DNA of 51,848 bases. Origin: CAVQEK01 sp964596645. Lineage in GTDB: Bacteria > Bacteroidota > Bacteroidia > Cytophagales > Cyclobacteriaceae. The stretch is from assembly GCA_964596645.1 (NCBI GenBank), contig CAZQVB010000033.1, positions 1 through 51,848 on the forward strand, in the 5' to 3' direction. The notes below the pieces were generated by a model. It saw only the letters and a program-made list of their open reading frames with translations, had not been told where the DNA came from and made no database searches. The translations under genes and the position numbers were made by a program. Below, piece by piece: positions 8,235 through 17,676 of this stretch. Positions within the stretch are counted from its first letter, which is position 1; each line of letters opens with the position of its first letter.

Positions 8235-9632
8235 TTATCGAAGTTGTAATGACACAATATTTTCTACATGGTGCGTGTGCGGAAACATGTCGACAGGCTG
8301 TACGGCATCTACAGCATATTTTTCATTCAGTATAGACAGATCGCGTGCCTGGGTAGCCGGATTGCAGCTCACATAGACGATGCGCCGGGCCTGAAGCTGA
8401 AGTAGCATGTGCACCACATCGGCATGCATGCCGGCACGTGGCGGATCGGTAATGACCACATCGGGCCGGCCATATTGTTGCAATACTTCTGCAGAGAGCG
8501 CATCTTTCATATCGCCTACCAAAAATCGCGCATTGTCTATGTTGTTGAGTCGGGCGTTTTCGCGGGCATCATCTATAGCCCCGGCCACACTTTCTATACC
8601 CAGCACCGAGCCGGCATTGCCGGCCAGGCAAAGGGCTATAGTGCCGGTGCCGGTATAAAGATCGAAAACGTTTTCTTTGCCGGAAAGCCTGGCAAAGCGC
8701 ACTACCTGCGCGTACAGTGCTTCCGCCTGTGCAGTATTGGTTTGAAAAAATGATTTTGGGCCTATTTTGAAAGACAAGCCACAGAGCTTTTCTACTATAA
8801 ATGGCTCACCCGCGTAGCAGACCACATCCAGATCGTAAAAGGTCTCGTTCTTCTTTTCATTCACTACATACATATATGAGTGCAGGCCCGGGTGCTCATC
8901 TACCAGGTGCTGCATTACCTTATGAATGGCATCAGCATCGTTGGCGCCAAACTGCACCGTTACCATCGTGTGGCCGGTGGAGGCTGTGCGTACGATGAGG
9001 TTGCGCAGCAAGCCGGTATGGCTGTTCACATTGTAAAAGCTGAGGTTGTTTTCCAGCGCAAACTGCCGCAGTCGGTTGCGAATGTCGTTCGATGGCTCCG
9101 GTTGCAGGTGGCAATACTGCACATCCACTATTTTATCGAAGCGCCTGGGTATATGAAAGCCCACCGCGCGCCGGTCTATCTCATGGTCGGAGAGAATTTC
9201 ACGCTCGTTCAGCCATTTTTTATCAGAAAAGGTAAATTCCAGCTTGTTGCGGTAGAAGCGCTGAGCGGCAGAGGGAATGATAGGCTGCACTGCGGGAAAA
9301 TCAATTTTGCCTATACGCACCAAGCTGTCAATCACTTGTTGCTGTTTGTACTGCAACTGATCTGTATATGGAATGTGTTGCCATTTGCACCCGCCACACA
9401 ACCCAAAATGCGCACAGAACGGTTCCTCACGCCGGGCAGATAGTTGATGTGTCTGCAACACCACAGCTTCCTGATAACTCTTCCTTTTGCGTATCACCTT
9501 CAGGTCTACCACATCGCCGGGCGCTACACCTTCCACAAATGTGGCCAGGCCTTCAATGCGTGTGAGACACTTGCCCTCTGCGGCCAGTGTCTCGATCAGC
9601 ACATCCTTGTATATTTTATGTTTTCTTGCCAT
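8235..9632 (-). CDS. rlmD: 23S rRNA (uracil-C5)-methyltransferase, RlmD/RumA type
   Basis: SAM-dependent methyltransferase that makes 5-methyluridine in RNA; the family includes RlmD, RlmC and TrmA. Numbering is from the ATG at 9647; I prefer the start at residue 6 (MARKHKIYKD, 9632). Residues 10-68 form a TRAM RNA-binding domain. C78-x5-C84-x2-C87 with C179 matches the RlmD [4Fe-4S] cluster. The SAM site is VFDLYTGTGTIAL (327-339), DPPR is at 401-404, the catalytic Cys428 is in YVSCNPAT and Glu462 in HHVENIVSL is the base. Which uridine is modified cannot be told from sequence; the iron-sulfur cysteines favour RlmD. Confidence 0.92.
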   Translation of the reverse strand: MARKHKIYKDVLIETLAAEGKCLTRIEGLATFVEGVAPGDVVDLKVIRKRKSYQEAVVLQTHQLSARREEPFCAHFGLCGGCKWQHIPYTDQLQYKQQQVIDSLVRIGKIDFPAVQPIIPSAAQRFYRNKLEFTFSDKKWLNEREILSDHEIDRRAVGFHIPRRFDKIVDVQYCHLQPEPSNDIRNRLRQFALENNLSFYNVNSHTGLLRNLIVRTASTGHTMVTVQFGANDADAIHKVMQHLVDEHPGLHSYMYVVNEKKNETFYDLDVVCYAGEPFIVEKLCGLSFKIGPKSFFQTNTAQAEALYAQVVRFARLSGKENVFDLYTGTGTIALCLAGNAGSVLGIESVAGAIDDARENARLNNIDNARFLVGDMKDALSAEVLQQYGRPDVVITDPPRAGMHADVVHMLLQLQARRIVYVSCNPATQARDLSILNEKYAVDAVQPVDMFPHTHHVENIVSLQLR

Positions 9633-9662
9633 CGTACAGGGCGGCAAAGTTAAATATTATGG

Positions 9663-9693
9663 CTTGGGGCCGGATTTTATTTTCGTATTTTTA
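9663..9693 (+). promoter_or_regulatory. Possible Bacteroidota-type promoter of the T9SS cargo gene
   Basis: CTTG at 9663-9666 and TATTTTTA at 9686-9693 are 19 bp apart, close to the Bacteroidota consensus TTTG-N19-TAnnTTTG (one mismatch in each box). It lies 22 bp upstream of the ATG at 9716, in the short region dividing the gene from divergent rlmD. Confidence 0.4.
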
Positions 9694-9715
9694 GCTCGTA
9701 TCAAACGTGTGGCTG

Positions 9716-12307
9716 ATGGCGAAGCGACAACCATGGATGATTTTGCTGTGTGCCTTATGCCTCCTGTTGGCAACAGAGGCAACGAGGGCGACACACATCG
9801 TAGGCGGGGAATTTGAGATGCTTCACATTCAGGACAATCTCTATCGCTTCCGGCAAATACAATATTTCGACCTGGTCAATGGTCAGCCCGAGGCGCGCGA
9901 TTGGAATGTTTCTGCAGCCATCTATCGCAAACGCGACAATTTATTTGTTCAGTCCGTTTTTATGGGAAGAGTGGATGAAACACCCGTGGCCTACACCAAT
10001 CCGGATTGCACCTACGACAAAATCGCCACCGACCGCATTGTCTATTCCACTTTGATGGAGCTCGACCCCGACCTGTACAGCGACCCGCAGGGATACTACA
10101 TCGTGTGGGAACGCTGCTGCCGCAACAATGTGATTACCAACATAAAACAACCCTGGCAAACAGGCCAAACCTTTTATATGGAGTTTCCACCTATTGTAAA
10201 AGATGGCGCACCCTTCATCAATTCGTCGCCCCAGCTATTCCCACCGTTGAGCGACTATGGCTGTGTAGACCGGCTTTACTATGTGGACTTTCGCGGTACC
10301 GACCCCGATGGCGACTCGCTGGCCTACAAGCTGGTAACGCCACTGAACACACACACCGCCGATGCCTTACCTGATCCTACTCCGGCGCCTCACCCTTTCG
10401 TAAGTTGGGCCGATGGCATTGGAGATGACAACCAGATACCAGGCAACCCCAGCCTCAACATCGACAGTGAAGGCTTTTTGAGGGTGGTGCCGTCTGAAGA
10501 AGGGTTGTTTGTGTTTTCAGTGTTGTGTGAAGAGTATAGGGATGGTGAAAAAATAGGAGAGGTGCGGCGCGATTTTCAGTTGTTTGTGCTCGACTGCCCC
10601 GACCCGGGCACTAAGCCTGTGCTGAAAGCAAAAGCCCCCGGAAGTGCAGATTTCTCCGACGAGCTGGCCCTGGTGCGTCTCAGTGCAGCCGACGATCGCT
10701 GTTTCGATTTTATGGTGCTCGATCGCGACGGTGGCGAAAGGGTGAATCTAAGGGCGTTGCCTGTCAATTTCAATGAAGATATCTCAGATATATTGTCAAT
10801 CTCTCAGGGCGTTATTCAGCAAGCGGGCGATACGCTCAAATTTCAGGTCTGCCTGTCGGAATGCCCCCCAACTCCGGGTGTGCCTTTTGCCATAGATATT
10901 GTGGCCTACGACAACACCTGCCCGCTGCCATTGATGGATACCATACGCATCATGGTCGATCTGGAAGTGCCTGCCAACAGCCCACCGGAATTTGTGATAC
11001 CCACAGCGCCCGTGGTGAATATGGTGGAGGAGTTGGGCAGTGTGGTGACCTTGAACCTAAAAGCCAGCGATGCCGATGGCGACAGCCTCACCTATGCCGT
11101 CGTTGGAAACGATTTCGAACTGGATAGCCTCGACATTGATGTGGTGCCGACCTACAATGCCGATGGCACCTTAGACCTGCAACTGCGCTGGGATACAGAC
11201 TGCGCAAAAAACGCCTATGGCGCTGAAGACGAATTTCAATTCATTTTTTATGTAGATGATGTTGACAAATGCGGCATTGACAACCGCGACAGCGTCATTG
11301 TCAATATACAACTGCAGCAAGCGCCCAATGCCTCACCCGTGGTCACCGTGAATGGACAGTCGGAAGATGGCATTTACACTGTTGTGCTGGATGAACCCGT
11401 AGATTGGACTATTGAGGCAAAGGATGCTGATACAGATGATCTCGTGACACTCCGTATGATCACGGCAGATTTCAGTGCCACACAGTACGACATGAAATTT
11501 AGCACAACCAGTGGCACAGGTACAGCCAGCGGCCCATTTACCTGGAGTGTCGACTGCAACCGTATCGATTTGGACAGGAAGGATGTGTTTGCGGTGTGGT
11601 TTGTGGCAGAGGATGCGGATTATTGCAATATACCCAGTGGCGATACCGTACAGGCGATCTTTCAGGTACTGCCGCCGACCAATCGGGCACCGGTGCTTAC
11701 GGAAAACACAAGCAGCTTTTCGCGCAATGACACTATATACTTGCATGCCGGCGAGCGGCTCAACCTGAACTTGCTGGGTGAAGACGCGGATGGTGACTTT
11801 GTACAACTGAGCATGATCAACGGCCAGCCTGTGGTGGATCGGTTCGATGCTTCCTTTCAAGCCGCCGAAGGCCAGGGAATGGCCGGTACGGCACTCGACT
11901 GGCAAACCGACTGCTCAGCCTTAAATCCAAATTTTCTTCCGGCCTATTATAACTTTACTTTCTTACTGGAAGACTTTAAGTGCCTTGTACCACTGTCAGA
12001 CACACTGTCGGCCACCGTAGTAGTGAGCGACCGTGATGTCAACTACGACTTTATGCCGCCCAATGCTTTCACGCCCAACGGCATTGATGATTTCAACGAA
12101 TATTTTCATATTCCCACACTACCGCCAGACAATTGTCAGAGCCGCTTCGAAAAGTTTGTGGTGTACAACCGGCAGGGCAAGGAAATTTTTCAATCGGCAG
12201 AAAAAAGTTTTCAATGGCACGGTGGCGAATTTCCATCAGGCGTTTATTTTTATGCCCTCATCTACACACACCGCACATGGAAAGGAACTATCTCGCTCTT
12301 GAGGTAG
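9716..12307 (+). CDS. Large secreted protein with cadherin-like modules and type-B T9SS sorting domain
   Basis: About 863 residues from the ATG at 9716; a GTG three codons upstream is less likely. The signal peptide MAKRQPWMILLCALCLLLAT is followed by a mature start at THIVGGEFEML, a common opening in this family. The middle holds repeated 110-120-residue modules, each with a D-A-D-x-D-x-(D/V) turn (DADGDSLTYAV, DADTDDLVTLRM, DADGDFVQLSM) and a W-x-x-D-C motif, suggesting cadherin- or Ig-like beta-sandwiches. The last 85 residues are a gliding-motility-associated C-terminal domain: PNAFTPNGIDDFNEYF, YNRQGKEIF, PSGVYFYAL. That marks export by the type IX system and surface display or release. 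No secretion gene is in the window. Confidence 0.88.
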   Translation: MAKRQPWMILLCALCLLLATEATRATHIVGGEFEMLHIQDNLYRFRQIQYFDLVNGQPEARDWNVSAAIYRKRDNLFVQSVFMGRVDETPVAYTNPDCTYDKIATDRIVYSTLMELDPDLYSDPQGYYIVWERCCRNNVITNIKQPWQTGQTFYMEFPPIVKDGAPFINSSPQLFPPLSDYGCVDRLYYVDFRGTDPDGDSLAYKLVTPLNTHTADALPDPTPAPHPFVSWADGIGDDNQIPGNPSLNIDSEGFLRVVPSEEGLFVFSVLCEEYRDGEKIGEVRRDFQLFVLDCPDPGTKPVLKAKAPGSADFSDELALVRLSAADDRCFDFMVLDRDGGERVNLRALPVNFNEDISDILSISQGVIQQAGDTLKFQVCLSECPPTPGVPFAIDIVAYDNTCPLPLMDTIRIMVDLEVPANSPPEFVIPTAPVVNMVEELGSVVTLNLKASDADGDSLTYAVVGNDFELDSLDIDVVPTYNADGTLDLQLRWDTDCAKNAYGAEDEFQFIFYVDDVDKCGIDNRDSVIVNIQLQQAPNASPVVTVNGQSEDGIYTVVLDEPVDWTIEAKDADTDDLVTLRMITADFSATQYDMKFSTTSGTGTASGPFTWSVDCNRIDLDRKDVFAVWFVAEDADYCNIPSGDTVQAIFQVLPPTNRAPVLTENTSSFSRNDTIYLHAGERLNLNLLGEDADGDFVQLSMINGQPVVDRFDASFQAAEGQGMAGTALDWQTDCSALNPNFLPAYYNFTFLLEDFKCLVPLSDTLSATVVVSDRDVNYDFMPPNAFTPNGIDDFNEYFHIPTLPPDNCQSRFEKFVVYNRQGKEIFQSAEKSFQWHGGEFPSGVYFYALIYTHRTWKGTISLLR

Positions 12308-12535
12308 TTTTCTTAAATGTATGATCCAAAAATTGCTTTGGTGCTTTATTTAAAAAAATGCCAACGCAACCATTCTTTATATTTTTAATTTCGGGCCGTT
12401 ATTAATCTTTTTTTACTGCTTATCGTTACGGCAGTTTGAACGTTTGGAAAGGAATTTGTGTCTAAGAATTTGTCGATGCAGGACAGGCAGCGGCAAAGTT
12501 TTTTTTAAGTGGGTAGTTATAACTTGGAGATTGAA

Positions 12536-12730
12536 ATGAATGAAAAAATGATCTTGACCTATCCGGTGGCTTCGTCAGACCACTCGGAGGGCCATCTGCA
12601 GGAAGAGGATGAAGTGCTTTTTGATGCCGCCTCCCGGTCTAGTTACTTTAGGTCACTTGAGAAGGCCCAGCAAAACCTGGGGCTGGTATACCGGCAAAAA
12701 AAGAAAGAAAAATTGTTATTGTACAAGTAA
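12536..12730 (+). CDS. Small hypothetical protein
   Basis: About 64 residues from the ATG at 12536 (MNEKMILTYPVASSDHS); a start at 12509 is also possible. It is polar, has an acidic middle (LQEEDEVLFDAAS) and a basic end (QKKKEKLLLYK), and lacks signal peptide and recognisable domain. The strong terminator 41 bp behind it and its isolated position support a real short transcript, but composition alone cannot prove it is translated. Confidence 0.45.
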   Translation: MNEKMILTYPVASSDHSEGHLQEEDEVLFDAASRSSYFRSLEKAQQNLGLVYRQKKKEKLLLYK

Positions 12731-12770
12731 CAGAGCTCAGCGTCTTCAGGCTGCTGTCGCGGATGTTGCC

Positions 12771-12816
12771 AAATCTTCTACCCATAGCCATGGCTGCGGG
12801 TAGAAGATTTTTTTTT
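12771..12816. terminator. Strong bidirectional terminator hairpin
   Basis: A 13-bp perfect stem (AAATCTTCTACCC with GGGTAGAAGATTT) around a 14-base loop, followed by a run of eight T on the plus strand. It sits between the convergent small hypothetical gene and the aldo/keto reductase and could end both. Confidence 0.85.
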
Positions 12817-12823
12817 CTGCGAG

Positions 12824-13807
12824 CTACCACAAGTGGTGCACATCCTGCTTTATATTTCGATCATATAATTCGGCAATCTGTTGCATGTCGGCCGTAGTGA
12901 GTGGGGCTGCTCCCGATGCCTCAATATTCTGCAGGGCCTGCGCTACCGATGAGGCCCCGGGTATCACACAGCTTACGGCTTCAAATTGCAGTATCCAGCG
13001 CAGGGCAAGCTGTACCAGTGGAATGCCAAGAAATTTCTCTTTCAACATTTCCACGGCTTCCAATCCTTTCTGGAAGTTGACACCGGAAAAGGTTTCTCCC
13101 TTGTCGAACGCGCTGCCGTCGCGGTTGTATTGTCGATGGTCGCCGGAAGCGAATTGGCTGTTTTCGTCAAATTTGCCACTTAATAATCCACTGGCCAGAG
13201 GCACCCGCACGATCACGCCTATATTTTTCTTTTTCGCCTGCTCGAAGAACAACTCTGCAGGCCGCTGGCGAAAGATGTTAAAAATGATCTGCACGGTGTC
13301 CACATTGTCGTACTCCATAGCCTTTAGCGCTTCTTCCACCTTCTCCACGCTTACGCCGAGGCTGCGAATTTTACCCTCTTTTTTCAGTTGTTCAAACAAG
13401 TCGAAAATCTCTGGCCGATAATACACCGCTGTGGGCGGGCAGTGCAGTTGTATGAGATCGATCACCTCTATACCCATGCGCTGAAGGCTGTCTTCAACAA
13501 AGGCGCGCAACACTGCCGGAGTATATTGGGCATCGGTGTGCGGTTGCAACTGCCGGCCACATTTTGTAGCCACATAAATGTATTCCTGGCGTGTACGCAC
13601 TACCCGGCCCACCGCCTGCTCACTTTCGCCGTTGCCATACACGTCGGCCGTGTCTATGAAATTTATTCCGGCATCTATGGAAGCACTGATAATGTCGTCG
13701 GCAAGGCGGTGGTCAAATTCCTCACCCCATTTGCCGCCGACCTGCCATGTGCCAAGACTTATCTCTGAAATGTTAAAACCTGTTTTGCCCAGTGCTCTGT
13801 ACTGCAT
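12824..13807 (-). CDS. Aldo/keto reductase
   Basis: A 327-residue NAD(P)H-dependent oxidoreductase of the aldo/keto reductase superfamily, (beta/alpha)8 barrel, cytoplasmic. The catalytic tetrad is complete: Asp52 and Tyr57 in FIDTADVYGNGESE, Lys82 in VATKCGR, His122 in DLIQLHCPP. The C-terminal nucleotide-binding region reads VIPGASSVAQALQNIEA. The overall pattern is that of bacterial AKR families reducing sugar or small aldehydes. The substrate is not predictable. It diverges from the PIG-L deacetylase gene. Confidence 0.93.
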   Translation of the reverse strand: MQYRALGKTGFNISEISLGTWQVGGKWGEEFDHRLADDIISASIDAGINFIDTADVYGNGESEQAVGRVVRTRQEYIYVATKCGRQLQPHTDAQYTPAVLRAFVEDSLQRMGIEVIDLIQLHCPPTAVYYRPEIFDLFEQLKKEGKIRSLGVSVEKVEEALKAMEYDNVDTVQIIFNIFRQRPAELFFEQAKKKNIGVIVRVPLASGLLSGKFDENSQFASGDHRQYNRDGSAFDKGETFSGVNFQKGLEAVEMLKEKFLGIPLVQLALRWILQFEAVSCVIPGASSVAQALQNIEASGAAPLTTADMQQIAELYDRNIKQDVHHLW

Positions 13808-14026
13808 GTTTCTTGTTTTTGATTCTCAATATATTCACATACCAACTTCATGAAGAAGCTTCTGTTTTTGAATTCAATCGCCGCAATGATTAATTCTTGT
13901 GCAGAACAAATATACTTTTTCAATTCAGCCAGCGGTTATGATTTGCGTATAGAGCGCAGGAGCGGCCTCTTTTCTTCATCTTCTGGGCTCGTCAAATTAT
14001 TTTATATTAGCCGCCAAATTATTTTG

Positions 14027-16516
14027 ATGTTACGACCATTTGCCATTACTCTCTGCCTGTGCCTTGCCGGCCAGCTTTTTGCCCAGGCGCCTCTTTCTTA
14101 TTCAACCTCCGACATCTATCAGCGTCTGCAAAAGCTCAATACCCTTGGCGCTGTGCTGTATGTGGCGGCGCATCCCGACGATGAGAACACCCGTCTCATT
14201 GCCTGGCTGGCCAATGAGGCCAACGTGAATACCGGATATTTCTCCTTTACCCGTGGCGACGGCGGTCAGAATCTGGTCGGCCCGGAGATGCGCGACCTTT
14301 TGGGCGTCATACGCACTCAGGAGCTGTTGCAAGCCCGGGCCATAGACGGTGGCCGCCAGTTTTTCAGCCGGGCAGTAGACTTTGGCTACTCCAAACATCC
14401 CGATGAAACATTGCAGATCTGGGATGAAGAGGAGGTGCTGTCTGATCTTGTCTGGGTGATCAGGAGCTTCAGGCCCGACGTGATCATCACCCGGTTCAAT
14501 ACTGTTGCCGGCACCACACACGGGCACCACACCGCCTCAGCGCTGTTGGCGCAAAGGGCTTTTGCGTTGGCCGCCGACCCGGAATACGAGCCCACGCAGC
14601 TGGAACATGTGCAGACCTGGCAGCCATCGGCGCTGTATTGGAATGCGTACTGGTGGCGAAGAAGCGAGTATATGAAGGACACCACAGAGCTGGTAAGTAT
14701 AGATGTAGGCACGTATAGCCCGCTGCTCGGGCAGTCGTATACGGAGCTGGCTGCCAGGAGCAGAAGTATGCACAAAAGTCAGGGCTTTGGCGTAGCATCT
14801 ACACGCGGCTCCAGCACAGAATACCTGCAGCACGAGTTGGGTGCGAAGGCAGAGCAGAACTTGTTTGAGCACATCGACACCTCATGGAAGAGGGTAACCG
14901 GGGGTGAGGCCATAGGCCAGGCTGTAGAAGCATTGATGGAAAAGTTTGAACCTGAGCATCCGGAAAGGCTGGTGCCGGGCTTGCTGAAGGTGAGAAAAAT
15001 GATAGAAAATCTGTCGGACCAGCATTGGCGCACCGTAAAGATGCAGGAGGTAGATGAGTTGATCTATGCCTGCTGTGGCCTGTATTTGGAGGCGACCGTG
15101 CCACAGCAATGGGTAAGCCCGGGCGAGGCGCTGGAGGTGGCTGTGGAGATGATCAACCGGTCGAAGTGCCAGGTAGCATTGGAAGGCATTGCGCTGGAAG
15201 CATTGGGCGTAGACACGACATACCACAGCAGGGCCATGGGGCGCAATGTCAATTTTCAACAAAAGCTCTCTACCGTGCTTCCCAAGACCATACCTTATTC
15301 GCAGCCCTACTGGTTGCGCAGGCCTCACGGGCTGGGCATGTTTCAGGTAGACGACAGACAGCTGATCGGCCGGGCGCAGAATCCACCGGCCATCATGGCT
15401 CAGTTTCGGCTGTTGATCCATGGGGAGCAGATAGAATATGCCAGGGCGGTAGTGTCCAAAACGACCGACCCGGTAAATGGGGAAGTATACAACCCGCTGT
15501 ATATCGCTCCCCCCGTATTTGCCAATTTTGCTGAGCCGGTGTATGTGTTTGCCAAAGGAGCTGATAAAAGTGTAGAAGTGCGTTTGGTGGCCGGGGCAAA
15601 TAAGGTAGAGGGTGAATTGTCGCTGGACATGCCGGATGGCTGGGGTGTAGAGCCTGCCTCGCAACCATTTCGCTTAGATGGCCGCGGCGCCGCTCAGGTT
15701 TTTCGCTTTCGTATTGCACCTCCGCGCCATTTCGAATCGGTAGATGGATATGCGGTGGTGACCCTGAATGACGGAAGCACACATCGTATGGCACTGCAGA
15801 CGCTAGACTACCCGCACATTCCGGAGCAAATGTTGTTTCCACCGTCCGAGGCCCGTTTTGTTCATGTGGATATACAGCGAAAAGGAGAAAAAATAGGCTA
15901 TATCGCCGGGGCCGGCGATGACGTGCCGGCCAGCCTGGCGCAGATCGGCTATCAGGTAGAAATGATCAATGACCTGGAGTTTTCTCAAAAGCAGCTGGCG
16001 CAATACGACGCCATCATTGCAGGTGTGCGCGCATACAATACGGTGGAGCGGCTGAGGCACGAAAACAACGCTTTGCTCGAATATGTAAAAAACGGGGGCG
16101 TCATGATCGTGCAGTACAACACGAGCCACCAACTGGTGTTGGAAGATTTCGCGCCCTACCCGCTCAGGCTATCGCGCGACAGGGTGACGACCGAAGATGC
16201 CGAAGTACAAATTTTGGATAGCAAACATCCTCTACTCAATCATCCCAACGTCATTTCCAATGAAGATTTTTCAGGATGGGTGCAGGAGCGGGGCCTTTAT
16301 TTTCCGGGGGAGTGGGATGCCGCATACACTTCTGTCGTCGCTACCAGCGATGAGGGTGAGCAACCACTGAAAGGGGCTATTTTGGTGGCGCCCTATGGCG
16401 AAGGCCACTATATCTATACTAGTTTTTCTTGGTTCAGAGAGCTGCCTGCCGGTGTGCCCGGCGCATATAGGCTTTTTGCCAATATGATTGCCATAGGGCA
16501 GGAATCGGATAAGTAG
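14027..16516 (+). CDS. Secreted PIG-L/LmbE-family deacetylase with C-terminal amidotransferase-like domain
   Basis: The start is the ATG at 14027 (MLRPFAITLCLCLAGQLFAQ), which places the signal peptide correctly; a longer frame from 13850 adds 59 residues of low credibility. The PIG-L domain has the zinc/catalytic motif AAHPDDE (His49, Asp51, Asp52) and a second zinc histidine in GTTHGHHTAS, with FTRGDGGQN between them. PIG-L enzymes remove N-acetyl groups from GlcNAc-type sugars. A middle beta-rich region follows. The last 230 or so residues (GYIAGAGDD, YDAIIAGVRAYNT, GGVMIVQYN) resemble a class-I glutamine-amidotransferase or ThuA-like fold. This large periplasmic architecture suggests work on amino-sugar conjugates, but the substrate is unknown. 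Confidence 0.88.
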   Translation: MLRPFAITLCLCLAGQLFAQAPLSYSTSDIYQRLQKLNTLGAVLYVAAHPDDENTRLIAWLANEANVNTGYFSFTRGDGGQNLVGPEMRDLLGVIRTQELLQARAIDGGRQFFSRAVDFGYSKHPDETLQIWDEEEVLSDLVWVIRSFRPDVIITRFNTVAGTTHGHHTASALLAQRAFALAADPEYEPTQLEHVQTWQPSALYWNAYWWRRSEYMKDTTELVSIDVGTYSPLLGQSYTELAARSRSMHKSQGFGVASTRGSSTEYLQHELGAKAEQNLFEHIDTSWKRVTGGEAIGQAVEALMEKFEPEHPERLVPGLLKVRKMIENLSDQHWRTVKMQEVDELIYACCGLYLEATVPQQWVSPGEALEVAVEMINRSKCQVALEGIALEALGVDTTYHSRAMGRNVNFQQKLSTVLPKTIPYSQPYWLRRPHGLGMFQVDDRQLIGRAQNPPAIMAQFRLLIHGEQIEYARAVVSKTTDPVNGEVYNPLYIAPPVFANFAEPVYVFAKGADKSVEVRLVAGANKVEGELSLDMPDGWGVEPASQPFRLDGRGAAQVFRFRIAPPRHFESVDGYAVVTLNDGSTHRMALQTLDYPHIPEQMLFPPSEARFVHVDIQRKGEKIGYIAGAGDDVPASLAQIGYQVEMINDLEFSQKQLAQYDAIIAGVRAYNTVERLRHENNALLEYVKNGGVMIVQYNTSHQLVLEDFAPYPLRLSRDRVTTEDAEVQILDSKHPLLNHPNVISNEDFSGWVQERGLYFPGEWDAAYTSVVATSDEGEQPLKGAILVAPYGEGHYIYTSFSWFRELPAGVPGAYRLFANMIAIGQESDK

Positions 16517-16586
16517 AAACATAACTTGGTGCGTGCAACGCCTGCTACTGCCTTTTTGTGTTCCAATCGATGAGCTTAAACATACA

Positions 16587-16612
16587 GAAGGCGGGCCATC
16601 AGGTCCGCCTTC
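16587..16612 (+). terminator. Hairpin downstream of the PIG-L gene, probable weak terminator
   Basis: An 11-bp stem (GAAGGCGGGCC with GGTCCGCCTTC, one G-T pair) with a 4-base loop. It is GC-rich and close behind the gene, but no T run follows. Confidence 0.5.
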
Positions 16613-16998
16613 GGTACTTAAAGTCGTGGCTTTAATCGAAAATTGTTCGTCTTGGCCAGTTTAATCTGGTATTAAACGTAAAGAGGTGAATCACCTCTGA
16701 CAACTTAATAAATACGATGGTTCTGTGTCATTTACCATCTGATGAATAAACGCCCGCAGCCAATTTTCTGTTCCGAAAATCTTCCTGTATAATCTTGCAA
16801 ATTTTGCCAATCGCACACATCGCCCCGGGGGGTCATCGTGGCAATTTCGCCCTGGCATAGTCGTTGGTTACCTGAAAAAAATCAATAAAACCAGCCTTAC
16901 GCTTCATGACATGATTTTTCTATCTTTACCGCCGACTCTGTCAAAGGCTTTTTTAAACCACATTTTTGTTCAAACACAACCCTAATCATTTATACCCT
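16613..16998. other. Intergenic region with two adjacent small inverted repeats
   Basis: No gene is seen. GTTTAAT/ATTAAAC (16659-16677, 5-base loop) is followed at once by AGAGGTGA/TCACCTCT (16682-16698, 1-base centre). The second is almost a perfect palindrome and could bind a dimeric regulator or form a small RNA hairpin. A TATCTTTA element at 16921-16928 is near the Bacteroidota -7 consensus and may be the promoter of the four-gene cluster that starts at 16999. Confidence 0.4.
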
Positions 16999-17646
16999 AT
17001 GCGACACATCAATGGTCTACTCATTTTGCTCATGCTACTGGCGGTGGGCACCGGCACATTTTCTTGTAAGAGCCAGAAGAAGCTGGCGCAGAAAGAGGCT
17101 GCGGCTGCTGAAGCCCGCAAAATAGCCAAGGCCAAGGCCGATCTGGAAGCACTCTTACGCGACGACAACACCATGAGTCTGCAGGAAAAAGAAAATACGC
17201 TGCAATCCATCAAAGACATGAACATAGAGGATGCCGAAGTACAGCAACTGATCACCCGGGTGGAAGATAAGCTGCAGCGGGAGCGTGAAGCGATGCTGGC
17301 CAAAGAGCGCGCAGAGCGGTTGAAGCGGGAGCGTGAGGAGCAAATGCAGGCAGATGCCGCGGATCAAAAAAGCCTCGATCATTATTTTAATGCCATAGCC
17401 GGAGCCACAAACCTGGCCACCGCCAACCGCAACATACAAGACGCGCTCAATCTTTTTGCCTCAGAAAGCACACCGGTTCTGGTCATCATCCATCGCTCTG
17501 GCGACATCATCGACTACGATGAGCCTACGACCATCAAAAAGTACTTGGAGTATCTGAAAGACAAAAAGGCCAATTTAAATGCCATAGAGAATGTGGTGTA
17601 CGACGCCAATGGCAAAATCACCGAACTGGAACTGATCAAGAAATAA
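16999..17646 (+). CDS. Lipoprotein with long charged coiled coil, unknown function
   Basis: The start is the ATG at 16999 (MRHINGLLILLMLLAVG), giving a lipoprotein signal with the lipobox GTFSC; an ATG eleven codons upstream is less fitting. Residues about 28-130 are rich in Ala, Glu, Lys and Arg (KKLAQKEAAAAEARKIAKAK, LQREREAMLAKERAERLKRE) and should form a long coiled coil. A compact C-terminal domain follows (PVLVIIHRSGDIIDYDEPTT, then LEYLKDKKANLNAIENV). I do not recognise the family. It is first of four closely spaced genes for exported proteins and probably an outer-membrane-anchored partner of the next two. Confidence 0.78.
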   Translation: MRHINGLLILLMLLAVGTGTFSCKSQKKLAQKEAAAAEARKIAKAKADLEALLRDDNTMSLQEKENTLQSIKDMNIEDAEVQQLITRVEDKLQREREAMLAKERAERLKREREEQMQADAADQKSLDHYFNAIAGATNLATANRNIQDALNLFASESTPVLVIIHRSGDIIDYDEPTTIKKYLEYLKDKKANLNAIENVVYDANGKITELELIKK

Positions 17647-17676
17647 TTTTTTTCACAGCCTAAACTATACAGCGAT

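Noticed and set aside
13850..14026. 59-codon N-terminal extension of the PIG-L gene
   Set aside because: The extension precedes a standard signal peptide beginning at 14027, so it would bury the signal; it is more likely the promoter region.
16613..16998. tRNA or riboswitch in the long intergenic region
   Set aside because: The hairpins do not form a cloverleaf and no known riboswitch core could be recognised.
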